A DNA stretch of 64,000 nt, taken from NCBI GenBank assembly GCA_934272845.1, contig CAKQSF010000007.1, positions 1-64,000 of the forward strand. The letters are read 5' to 3'. Below are positions 44,945-53,032 of this stretch, piece by piece. The translations under genes and the position numbers were made by a program. How positions within the stretch are numbered: position 1 is the first letter of the stretch; each line of letters begins with the position of its first letter. This DNA is from an uncultured Prevotella sp. (lineage in GTDB: Bacteria; Bacteroidota; Bacteroidia; Bacteroidales; Bacteroidaceae). The notes below the pieces were generated by a model. The model was not told the origin of the DNA. It saw only the letters and a program-made list of their open reading frames with translations, and searched no databases.

Positions 44945-46090
44945 ATGTTACTAAAGAAGAAGAAGTTAGTCAACCCTTTCGTGTATCAAGGTTACGAAAG
45001 TCCCGAGTATTTTTGCGATCGTAAGACAGAGACCGATTGTCTGTTATCGCATTTGCGTAATGGTCGTAACGTAACGTTGGTGTCCCCACGAAGAATAGGA
45101 AAGACAGGATTAATAAAGAATACTTTCTACCATCTTAATGCGGAAGAGCAGGATGCTATATGCCTGTATCTTGATATTTTTGCCACAAAGGACTTACATG
45201 ACTTTGTAGAACAACTCGGAATAACGGTTATAAACGGTATTGTTCGTAAGAATGTCACAATACTAAATAAGGTAATAACCTTTTTCAGCGCTTTGCGACC
45301 AACCTTTAGTGTTGATCCGCTTACTGGTGAAATGAGTGTTTCTATTAATGTAGAACGAAAGAAGGAAGATGTCACACTGCAGAGTATCTTTACTTATCTA
45401 AATGAAAGTGGTCAGGAGATATATTTGGCAATAGATGAGTTTCAACAGATAGCGGAATATCCTGAGAAAGGAACTGAGGCTCTGTTGCGTTCATACATAC
45501 AGTTCGCGCAACATGTACACTTTATCTTCTCTGGCAGTAAACACCATCTGATGACTGAGATGTTTATGTCGCCCAAGCGTCCTTTCTACCAGAGTACTGA
45601 ACTGATGACACTCAGAGCATTACCCTGCGAGGTGTATTATGAGTTCTGTCATGATTTCTTCAGAGATAAGAATGGTGAACTGTCTAAGGACGTCTTTGAC
45701 ACTCTCTACACGCAATTTGAAGGACATACATGGTATATACAGTGCATTATGAACCGCCTTTACGAGACAGAACTGTCTGTCACAGAACAGGCACAGGTAA
45801 ATATTGCCATACTCTCCATCTTAGAGAACAGAGCAACACAGTATGAAACAATAGCGCAGTTCTTTACTGACAATCAGTATTCTCTGTTAAAGGCTATTGG
45901 CATCGAAGGCATTGTCAGCCAACCAACGTCTGCTTCTTTTATTGTGAAACATAACCTAAGTGGTGCGAGCAGCGTGAAGGCGGCTCTACGTGTTCTTGAG
46001 GATAAAGAGTTAGTGTATCGTTCTGCTGACGGCTATGTTGTCTATGACCGTTTTATGGGACTTTGGCTGAGACGGCTTCAGGGACGATAA
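44945..46090 (+). CDS. AAA-type ATPase of the archaeal-ATPase-like family
   Basis: A 381-residue protein beginning with NPFVYQGYESPEYFCDRKTE, a typical opening of stand-alone ATPases of the archaeal ATPase family in Bacteroidetes. Walker A is VSPRRIGKTGLI with Lys53; Walker B is IYLAIDEFQQI near residue 160. The region after (HFIFSGSKHHLMTEMF) follows the sensor pattern. The C-terminal 80 residues look like a winged-helix domain (LSGASSVKAALRVLEDKELV). These proteins are numerous in gut Bacteroidetes and their role is unknown; a link to nucleic-acid or mobile-element biology is often suspected but unproven. Confidence 0.85.
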   Translation: MLLKKKKLVNPFVYQGYESPEYFCDRKTETDCLLSHLRNGRNVTLVSPRRIGKTGLIKNTFYHLNAEEQDAICLYLDIFATKDLHDFVEQLGITVINGIVRKNVTILNKVITFFSALRPTFSVDPLTGEMSVSINVERKKEDVTLQSIFTYLNESGQEIYLAIDEFQQIAEYPEKGTEALLRSYIQFAQHVHFIFSGSKHHLMTEMFMSPKRPFYQSTELMTLRALPCEVYYEFCHDFFRDKNGELSKDVFDTLYTQFEGHTWYIQCIMNRLYETELSVTEQAQVNIAILSILENRATQYETIAQFFTDNQYSLLKAIGIEGIVSQPTSASFIVKHNLSGASSVKAALRVLEDKELVYRSADGYVVYDRFMGLWLRRLQGR

Positions 46091-46124
46091 TATGGGGGGA
46101 AATAAATTACAACCTATATAAAGA

Positions 46125-46164
46125 TCACATTGTAAGCAAACCCTTGTTTTTGCTTACAATGTGA
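46125..46164. promoter_or_regulatory. Perfect 16-bp inverted repeat after the ATPase gene
   Basis: TCACATTGTAAGCAAA (46125-46140) and its exact reverse complement (46149-46164) are separated by 8 nt. There is no long T-run afterwards, so it may be a palindromic repeat unit or a weak terminator. Confidence 0.5.
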
Positions 46165-46275
46165 CTAAATGTAAAGTTCAGCGAAAAAACTCGAAATAGA
46201 ATAAGGAAACATGTGCGTAGTCCTTTTAAAGCGAGGAAAACGCCTTTTTTATAGAAGAAAATAGGGGGTAAAAAG

Positions 46276-46336
46276 TAATCACTATCTAATTACATTGCAA
46301 TCTTTATCCTTTTACTATGTTATTAGATAGTGATTA
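46276..46336. repeat. Perfect 15-bp inverted repeat with 31-nt loop
   Basis: TAATCACTATCTAAT (46276-46290) and ATTAGATAGTGATTA (46322-46336). Together with the hairpin at 46125 it fills the 500-bp gap between two ATPase genes. Confidence 0.5.
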
Positions 46337-46591
46337 TTATGCTAAAAAGCCCCTTTCACACTGTACTTTTCTCGTCTCCATATCTCCCGCTTTCGCTAAA
46401 CATCTCGTAATCAGACGTATAACAAAACAGACACATGGCCATTTTCACGGTCCTGTTGGCAGAGTTGTGACCAGCATCGGCATTCTCAGCGTTTACGAAA
46501 AATCAAAATGTAAGAGAAAAGGGGGAAAAATGAGCAAAGTGATAAATGTAAAGTTGACACGGTTATGTGACGTCCTGTGCCCGTATGTTGC
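46337..46591. other. Intergenic stretch, no convincing gene
   Basis: A plus-strand open frame crosses this stretch and runs into the antisense of the next gene, but its composition is not protein-like. Short polypurine runs are the only other notable sequence. Confidence 0.5.
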
Positions 46592-48157
46592 TTATCCCTC
46601 CTTAATAACCCATTCGCCAATGGTGCGCTGGTTACTGTCGTAGTTCACCCCAATCTTATACAGTCGCTTGCCGTCAGCGGAGTAAGGAATCAGGTACCCT
46701 TTCTCGTCTATCTGCTTTAGCGCCTCTTCTGCCGATCCATCGTATTTCAGTTCGAAGACGTAAATAGCCTCTGGCATATGCACAACAGCGTCAGCCCTAC
46801 CTATGGCACTGTCTTCTTCTACCTTCATTATCGCCCCCATGAGATTGAAGATAAGGTAGAAAACCGTTTGGAAGTCGCGCTCGTTCTTGTTTGATAGGCG
46901 GTTGGAGATGCTGGCGAGGTATGCCTTCAGGCGCACCATCGCCCCCTCTAAGTCGTCTTCGTATAGTTTTTCCAGGAAGTCACCAACAAGACTGCTATTG
47001 TCAACCGATACTGGTGATAGATAGTTAGGGGCAAGACTCTTCAGCATACCATTCTTAACTTCTTGGTTAGGATAACCCAATGAATAGCGATGAAGAAGGG
47101 GGTTATATTTCTTTATGGTCAAATAACCACTTTGGTAGAGCAACGGAAGGGCAGAAGTCATCTGTTCTGGCGATACGTCGAAGTCCTCTACGTCGCAACT
47201 CTTTTTCTCTATGTCAAGCACATTGACGTGATATTTCTGTAGACTCTTAATAAGGTAAGACGGAGTGCCAGAGCCAAACCAGTAAGAATCAATCTTTTGG
47301 CTGTTCATAGCCCTTATAAGACTGAACGGATTGAACACATCCTCTGAGTGTTCGCTAAAGTGGTATCCATCGTAGTGTTTGCGCAGTTTTTCCAGACATT
47401 CGTCGTAAGTCAAGCCCAGTGCCCTGCCAAGTCCCTCCACATCGGGTTTCATTACGGTGGTCAACTCTGTCATGCTGATGCCGCAGATAGCAGAATATTG
47501 GTCGAGCATACTGATATTGTCGAGGTTGTTCAGTTCGCTGAAGATACTTAGTTGCGAGAACTTCGTAATGCCCGTAATGAACGTAAATTCAAGATATGGG
47601 TCGAGTTTCTTCAGTGGACTGTAGAAGTTTTGCATGATAAGACGAAGTTGCTTCAAGTTATCCTTTTCGTGCACAACGTCGAGTAGAGGTGCATCATACT
47701 CGTCTATGATGACCACCACTTTCTCGCCAGTCTGTTTGTAGGCACGCTTCACTATGCCGTCCAGTCGCTCGTTAGGATATTTCTCGTTTTCGTTTCTCCC
47801 ATATAGTTCTTCGTAGGGAATAAGTTGTAGGTCAAGGTAGTGCTTCAACATTTCGGCATCGTAGTGCTTCGCACCGCTCATGTCGAAGTGAAGCACGGGA
47901 TGTTTCACCCATTCTTTCTCATAGTCAGCGACAGCCAACCCCTCGAAGAGTTCTTTTCTGCCCTCGAAATAGGCTTGCAGGGTAGAGGCAAAGAGTGACT
48001 TTCCGAATCGTCTTGGACGACTCAGAAAGACATATCGCATTTTCTTTTGTCTGAAATCTGCGATGTATTTGGTTTTGTCAACATATAGATAGCCTTCCTT
48101 TCGAATGATGTCAAAAGTCTGTACTCCTACAGGATAGCAGTTAACGATATCTGTCAT
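46592..48157 (-). CDS. AAA-ATPase-like protein with PD-(D/E)XK nuclease-like C-terminus
   Basis: A 521-residue protein of the AAA-ATPase_like plus DUF1703/PDDEXK_9 type. The N-terminus [20 protein letters not shown] is highly characteristic, followed by the Walker A region [17 protein letters not shown] near residue 46 and a Walker B-like [14 protein letters not shown]. The last 100 residues contain [20 protein letters not shown], the nuclease-like core with E-x-K. Gut Bacteroidetes often carry many paralogues; function is unknown and transfer between genomes is likely. It is convergent with the ATPase gene at 44945 across a hairpin-rich gap. Confidence 0.9.
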   Translation of the reverse strand: MTDIVNCYPVGVQTFDIIRKEGYLYVDKTKYIADFRQKKMRYVFLSRPRRFGKSLFASTLQAYFEGRKELFEGLAVADYEKEWVKHPVLHFDMSGAKHYDAEMLKHYLDLQLIPYEELYGRNENEKYPNERLDGIVKRAYKQTGEKVVVIIDEYDAPLLDVVHEKDNLKQLRLIMQNFYSPLKKLDPYLEFTFITGITKFSQLSIFSELNNLDNISMLDQYSAICGISMTELTTVMKPDVEGLGRALGLTYDECLEKLRKHYDGYHFSEHSEDVFNPFSLIRAMNSQKIDSYWFGSGTPSYLIKSLQKYHVNVLDIEKKSCDVEDFDVSPEQMTSALPLLYQSGYLTIKKYNPLLHRYSLGYPNQEVKNGMLKSLAPNYLSPVSVDNSSLVGDFLEKLYEDDLEGAMVRLKAYLASISNRLSNKNERDFQTVFYLIFNLMGAIMKVEEDSAIGRADAVVHMPEAIYVFELKYDGSAEEALKQIDEKGYLIPYSADGKRLYKIGVNYDSNQRTIGEWVIKEG

Positions 48158-48298
48158 ATTCTTGCTTTATTTACATTTACATTTGCAAATGTACGAAATT
48201 TCTTTGAGAATAAATCTTTTTTACAAAAAAAAAATATGTTGTTGCGTTGTTGCTAACTTGACATTAGTCAATACGTTGATAACAAATACTGGTTTTTC

Positions 48299-48329
48299 TT
48301 GCGTAAAAGTCTAAATAATAGTACCTTTG
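48299..48329 (+). promoter_or_regulatory. Promoter of the cobalamin-riboswitch operon
   Basis: TTG at 48299-48301 and TACCTTTG at 48322-48329, spacer 20 bp. Transcription would start near 48336, just before the riboswitch. Confidence 0.7.
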
Positions 48330-48339
48330 CATCAGCATT

Positions 48340-48690
48340 TGGTTCCCCACTCATCATTATTATGACGACGTAGGGGCTAAGAAGGGAATGCAGTGTAAGT
48401 CTGCAACTATACCCGTAGCTGTGAGTCCTTTGTATAAAGGGTGGTTCTATAAATTAACTTTGTTATATTTCGAGGCTATTTTCGAGGTCAAAGTGTAAGT
48501 GAGGAAAGGAGTTATGCTTTGCATAACGACTGAGTGAATTTACGGTGGTAATTTATAGAACCAGCCTAAAGGTAACCAACAGTGTCACTGGACGCAAGAC
48601 GAGAAAATGGTGCGCCTTGCCTTAAAGTCTGGGAAGACCGTGTTACTATAAGGATAAAGTCAGAAGACCTGCCACTGCTGTTACGAACTT
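48340..48690 (+). ncRNA. Cobalamin riboswitch carrying an insertion
   Basis: The leader contains the B12-box sequence AGTCAGAAGACCTGCC at 48658-48673, the upstream GCTGTGAGTCC segment and GGGAATGCAGTG core strand near 48385, and a GTCTGGGAAGAC arm near 48630, in the order expected for an adenosylcobalamin-type riboswitch. The canonical part is interrupted at 48441-48566 by a 126-bp Family 2 element in a peripheral arm. It precedes a BtuB-type receptor gene by about 40 bp, so it should repress B12 uptake when corrinoid is plentiful. Confidence 0.85.
48441..48566. mobile_element. Family 2 inverted-repeat element inside the riboswitch
   Basis: A 126-bp segment starting GTGGTTCTATAAATTA and ending TAATTTATAGAACCAGCC, its near reverse complement. 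It is flanked on both sides by TAAAGG (48435-48440 and 48567-48572), consistent with a 6-bp target duplication. The interior has a GTTATGCTTTGCATAAC hairpin but no gene. Shorter relatives lie at 1748, 44618 and 52975. Confidence 0.65.
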
Positions 48691-48727
48691 TGTGTCTGCG
48701 GGATTACGGATACAGAAAACATATAAC

Positions 48728-50647
48728 ATGATATTATATAGAAAAGATTACACGCGTATGTGCTTCCGCACGTGCGTTACCATAGGTTTATCAATATGCG
48801 TAGCGCATGCCGATGCACAGATAATGCGACAGCACGCTGACTCTACCTACCACATACAGGAGGTAGTGGTGAAGGGTAAACGCGAGACTACTCCGCAACA
48901 AACCATCTCGAGGGCACAGATAGAGACGCTGCCATCGAGTTCGGTTGCCGATGCGTTGAAGTATCTCGCTGGCGTTCAGATAAAAGACTATGGCGGACTG
49001 GGCGGACAGAAGACCATCAACGTAAGGTCACTCGGTTCGCAACACGTGGGCGTATACCTGGACGGAGTGCGCATTACCAACGCTCAGAACGGTACCGTAG
49101 ACCTTGGCAAGTACTCACTGACAACCCTTGAGAGCGTATCGCTCTATAACGCTAACAAGGCAGAGCGACTCATGACCGCTACGGAATATGCCTCCGCTTC
49201 CACCGTTTACTTGAAGACACACCGACCAGACAGCACCGCTTTTACAGCGTCATACCAGAACGGCTCCTTCGGTACGCACAAGGTAGCAGCGACATACAGT
49301 TACAAGGACTGGGGATTTATCGACGCTGCCTTCACAAGGTCGGAGGGCGATTACACCTTCGACTACCACACGCAGTATGAGGACACCACTGGAACACGCC
49401 GCAATTCAGACATTACCATGTTTCGCATAGAGGGCTGCGCCTTCTGGAAGGGACTGCAATGGCATACGTATTACTTCAACTCCATTCGTGGACTGCCTGG
49501 AGGAATAGTCAGAAGACTGTCTGATACTTACACTGACGTGGGCAGAGAGTGGGACCGTAACTTCTTCACACAGTTGACATACCGTGAGGAGTTTGGCAAC
49601 CTCGGACTGAGAGGCATAGTGAAGTACACCAACGACTACCTGCACTACCGCTCTGACTACCCAGAGAACATCTCCGTACATAGCAACAACGAGTATCACC
49701 AACAGGATGTCTACGGTGCTATGGCAGGCTCATACCAGTTGGGCGACTTCGTTATCTCGGCGTCAACAGACCTGCGATGGTCAGACCTTACCACCGATGT
49801 AAAGAACTTCCACTACGTCTACCGCATGGACAGCAAGACCTCTCTCGCGGCGTTCTACAGCCACAACGGTCTGAACCTGAACCTCAGCGGACTCTACACT
49901 CACGTCAGCGACCACACGTACGGTACCACAAAGCCGCTGAGTAAGGTAACATGGAACGCCCTTGCGTCATACACCATCGGCAACTGGACGCTGCGAACCT
50001 TCTATAAAAGCGTCTTTCGCGCACCTACGCTCAACGACCTGTATTATACTCTCGTGGGCAATCGCAACCTGAAGCCTGAGTACACAAAGCAGTTTGACGT
50101 AGGAGTGGTGTACAAGAACGACTGGTTCGACGTGCAAGCAGACTGGTATTACAATCATGTAGAAGACCGCATAGTGTGCCTTCCGCTGAAAGGCTCATAC
50201 CAATGGACCATGCTCAACTACGGTTACACACGCTGTATGGGCGTAGACGTGACCATGAACGCGCACTATAAGAACCACTCCCTGCTGCTGACAGGCACCT
50301 TTCAGGACGACCGTAACAGGACAGACCCACGAGAAGATGCCTATAACGACTACATAGCCTATAGCCCTAAGTGGTCATTTACTGCCGTTTACACCTTTAT
50401 GTATAAGGGTTGGGCAGCGTCATTAAGCCATATGTTCGTGGACAAACGATACTGGACGGCAGAGAATGCCATAGACGACCCGCTGGAGGCATATAACTGT
50501 ACCGATGTGAAGGTGGGCTATACTTTCAAGAAACACTACACCGTGGAGGCGGAATGTCAAGACCTCTTCGACGTGAGATACGAGATGATACAGCGTTGGC
50601 CAATGCCAGGCAGACGCTTTGCTGTAACGCTTAAATACAAATTATGA
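48728..50647 (+). CDS. btuB: TonB-dependent corrinoid receptor, BtuB-like
   Basis: A 639-residue outer-membrane receptor. I use the ATG at 48728; a later ATG at 48758 (MCFRTCVTIGLSICVAHADA) would give a compact signal peptide and is possible. The TonB-box-like IQEVVVKG lies shortly after the mature start, then the plug domain (SVADALKYLAGVQIKDYGG, VYLDGVRITNAQNG). The barrel ends in RRFAVTLKYKL with the typical aromatic-rich last strand. The riboswitch upstream and the BtuG-like gene downstream identify the substrate as cobalamin or another corrinoid. Its stop overlaps the next start by 4 bp. Confidence 0.9.
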   Translation: MILYRKDYTRMCFRTCVTIGLSICVAHADAQIMRQHADSTYHIQEVVVKGKRETTPQQTISRAQIETLPSSSVADALKYLAGVQIKDYGGLGGQKTINVRSLGSQHVGVYLDGVRITNAQNGTVDLGKYSLTTLESVSLYNANKAERLMTATEYASASTVYLKTHRPDSTAFTASYQNGSFGTHKVAATYSYKDWGFIDAAFTRSEGDYTFDYHTQYEDTTGTRRNSDITMFRIEGCAFWKGLQWHTYYFNSIRGLPGGIVRRLSDTYTDVGREWDRNFFTQLTYREEFGNLGLRGIVKYTNDYLHYRSDYPENISVHSNNEYHQQDVYGAMAGSYQLGDFVISASTDLRWSDLTTDVKNFHYVYRMDSKTSLAAFYSHNGLNLNLSGLYTHVSDHTYGTTKPLSKVTWNALASYTIGNWTLRTFYKSVFRAPTLNDLYYTLVGNRNLKPEYTKQFDVGVVYKNDWFDVQADWYYNHVEDRIVCLPLKGSYQWTMLNYGYTRCMGVDVTMNAHYKNHSLLLTGTFQDDRNRTDPREDAYNDYIAYSPKWSFTAVYTFMYKGWAASLSHMFVDKRYWTAENAIDDPLEAYNCTDVKVGYTFKKHYTVEAECQDLFDVRYEMIQRWPMPGRRFAVTLKYKL

Positions 50648-51807
50648 TAAAAAAGATATTGTATATTTTCGTCTTCGCGCTGCTCGCTGCTTGTAGTGGC
50701 GATGACAATGTGGAGAAGAGACTAATAGATACGGTAATAGACCCAGTAGATCTCATAGTAGGAGAAAACCTCATTATCTGCAACGAAGGCAACTGGCAGT
50801 CGGACAACGGACAACTGTCGTTCTACGATGGCAAGACGGGCACGTTGACAAACAAATGGTTTCGTACCATCAACGGCGCGAAATTAGGCGATACGCCTAA
50901 CGACATACTTCAGGTAAACGACACGCTGATAGCCATCTGCATCAACTGGTCGAACATCATACAGTACATACACCCCGACGGAACTGCCTGCGGAGCAACA
51001 GAGAACGTGCCTAACAACCGCCGTATGTGTAGCGATGGCGAATACCTTTACGTAACCTCTTACGCCCACAAGTGTGGCGATGAGACATTCGAAAAAGGCT
51101 ATGTGGCTAAGATAGACCTACGTACAAAGAACGTGGTCGCTACCTGTGAGGTAGGCTGGGAGCCTGAAGGCATACGCCTTTATGAAGGAACACTGTATGT
51201 AGTCAATACTGGTGGCTATTCGTATAGTGAGAGTACGCATGGCTATGAGACCACCATCACGCTGGTGGACGCCAAGACCATGACCAAGATTCGCAACATA
51301 GACACTGGCTGCATCAACCTCTATGGCGAGGTGTCGCAGGCTGATGAGTATCTGTGCATAAACTCTTGCGGTGACTATTACGACGTAAAGCCAAAGACGG
51401 TGATATTCAACTGTAAGTCAAACACCTTCAATGTGCTCGACTTCCCATGCACGTATAACACCACAGACGGTGAATACTTCTATACCGTTGGCTCTGATTT
51501 TTCATACTATACTGGCGAATACATTTATTACATAAAGACCATTAACCCCGCCACGATGGAGGTAACTGACGGTGTTTACGGCGAAACGGTAACGCAAAAG
51601 TTGAAGGAACTCACATCGCCTTACGAACTTTACGTCTCTCCTTACACCCATAACATCTACTTTACCGACGCGGAAAGTTACGCCTCAGCAGGCTATCTCT
51701 ATGGCTACGACAAGATGGGCACGCAGTTGTTCAGTCCGAAGAAGGTATATATAAACCCTGCTCATATACTGGCGGTGCCTGTGTATGAGGGAGTAATGCA
51801 TGAATAA
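50644..51807 (+). CDS. BtuG-like surface corrinoid-binding lipoprotein
   Basis: A 387-residue lipoprotein: signal ILYIFVFALLAACSGDD with lipidated Cys17 followed by S-G-D-D, an acidic stretch consistent with the surface-export signal of Bacteroidetes lipoproteins. The rest repeats beta-propeller blades with YncE-like sequence (GQLSFYDGKTGTL, KGYVAKIDLRTKNVVATCEV, LYVVNTGGY). In Bacteroides thetaiotaomicron, BtuG is a propeller lipoprotein that caps BtuB and binds B12 very tightly. Gene order, riboswitch and fold all fit BtuG, though I judge this by pattern only. Translationally coupled to the btuB stop. Confidence 0.8.
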   Translation: MIKKILYIFVFALLAACSGDDNVEKRLIDTVIDPVDLIVGENLIICNEGNWQSDNGQLSFYDGKTGTLTNKWFRTINGAKLGDTPNDILQVNDTLIAICINWSNIIQYIHPDGTACGATENVPNNRRMCSDGEYLYVTSYAHKCGDETFEKGYVAKIDLRTKNVVATCEVGWEPEGIRLYEGTLYVVNTGGYSYSESTHGYETTITLVDAKTMTKIRNIDTGCINLYGEVSQADEYLCINSCGDYYDVKPKTVIFNCKSNTFNVLDFPCTYNTTDGEYFYTVGSDFSYYTGEYIYYIKTINPATMEVTDGVYGETVTQKLKELTSPYELYVSPYTHNIYFTDAESYASAGYLYGYDKMGTQLFSPKKVYINPAHILAVPVYEGVMHE

Positions 51808-51828
51808 CAACAAAAAAGATAATTGCTT

Positions 51829-52974
51829 ATGAAGGAAATTCTACTCTCATCATTAATGCTCGCTGGCACTACACTGTCAGCGTCAGCGCAGACACAACAG
51901 GAGGAAAATCCAAAACTAACAGAGGCACAACCTGTAACAGTATTAGAACTGCACCCTGCACCAGGACAGTTCATCAACACTTTGCCGAAGGCAACAGATG
52001 CCACAACCCACGAAGAAGTGTGTGCAGAGGCTACAGAGAGCCTTTGTGACGGACAATTCATACACCTCGGAACCTACGGAGGATACGTGACCGTAAAGTT
52101 CGACCATCCCGTTCAAAACAAGAAAGGATCTGACTTCCGCATACTCGGCAACGGATTCTACGCAGCCGCAGACCCCGTTTACGGTAGTGCTACGATAGGT
52201 GGAAGTTTTGAGCCTGGCATAGTTTACGTAGGCGTGGGCGACGATGTGAACACCTGTAAGTGGTACGAACTGGCAGGCTCAGAGTATTACACATCAGAAA
52301 TACACGACTTCTCCATCACATATTATAAGCCAACAGCCGAGAAGGGAGACCACAAGATACCGTTTTCTACATACGATAACTACCTGAAGTGGGATGCTAC
52401 ATGGACCGACAAGAACGGAGAGAAGCGTGACTCTACGGGTTATCACATGAAAATCTCATTCCATAGTCAGACCTATTGGCCACTATGGGAGAGCGGAGAG
52501 ACATTGACATTCAAGGGGGGCAAACTGCCTAACAATGCAATAAACCAAAGCCAGACTGCCACGCAGTACTGGGTGCAGTATCGTTATTCTAAGGATGCCT
52601 ACGGATATGTAGACGCTTCGTTGAACAATGATATTTATTCTACGTTCGACATTGACTGGGCTGTAGACGAAGAGGGCAACCACGTAGACTTGCCAGAGGT
52701 AAACTTTATCAAGGTTGTTACAGGCATATTCCAGTACTGCGGATGGATTGGCGAGACATCAACAGAGGTTGCGGGCTTTGTAGATTTGCACCTTGTAGAC
52801 GGTTACGACGATAACCCTATCGTCATACCAGCAAAGCAACGCCCAACGAGCGTATCGGCTGTAACATACACAGAGAAGAAAGACGGCTATTATTATGACC
52901 TCACAGGACGCAGAGTCAACAATCCCGTGCACGGCATCTACATAAAGAACGGAAAGAAGATAGTAATAAAATAA
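51829..52974 (+). CDS. Secreted DUF4465 protein, possible corrinoid binder
   Basis: A 381-residue exported protein with signal peptide MKEILLSSLMLAGTTLSASA and no lipobox. The body matches DUF4465-like sequence: FVVKFDHPVQNKKG-type strands (seen as YVTVKFDHPVQNKKGSDFRI), GNGFYAAADPVYGSATIGGS, and TFDIDWAVDEEGNHVDLPEV. From memory, DUF4465 proteins beside btuB in Bacteroides (BtuH) bind vitamin B12. The C-terminal tail YYYDLTGRRVNNPVHGIYIK with GKKIVIK resembles a sorting tail, so anchoring would differ from lipoprotein BtuH. It lies 21 bp after the BtuG-like gene. Confidence 0.75.
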   Translation: MKEILLSSLMLAGTTLSASAQTQQEENPKLTEAQPVTVLELHPAPGQFINTLPKATDATTHEEVCAEATESLCDGQFIHLGTYGGYVTVKFDHPVQNKKGSDFRILGNGFYAAADPVYGSATIGGSFEPGIVYVGVGDDVNTCKWYELAGSEYYTSEIHDFSITYYKPTAEKGDHKIPFSTYDNYLKWDATWTDKNGEKRDSTGYHMKISFHSQTYWPLWESGETLTFKGGKLPNNAINQSQTATQYWVQYRYSKDAYGYVDASLNNDIYSTFDIDWAVDEEGNHVDLPEVNFIKVVTGIFQYCGWIGETSTEVAGFVDLHLVDGYDDNPIVIPAKQRPTSVSAVTYTEKKDGYYYDLTGRRVNNPVHGIYIKNGKKIVIK

Positions 52975-53001
52975 AGGGTGGGGTTATAAATTACCACCCT
53001 A
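52974..53001. repeat. Family 2 palindromic repeat, short copy
   Basis: AAGGGTGGGGTTATAAATTA followed by CCACCCT. It sits between the two DUF4465 genes and may form a hairpin within the operon transcript. Confidence 0.45.
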
Positions 53002-53032
53002 AACATATAAACAAAACAAAAACAAATAGTCT

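Noticed and set aside
46317-46643. Plus-strand 108-codon frame between the ATPase genes
   Set aside because: It begins inside an inverted repeat, ends antisense to a well-supported gene and has no recognisable protein features.
44945-48157. A defence island formed by the two ATPase genes
   Set aside because: The ATPase and the AAA/PD-(D/E)XK protein are convergent, separately promoted and of families common outside defence loci; no methylase, toxin-antitoxin or other defence gene is nearby.
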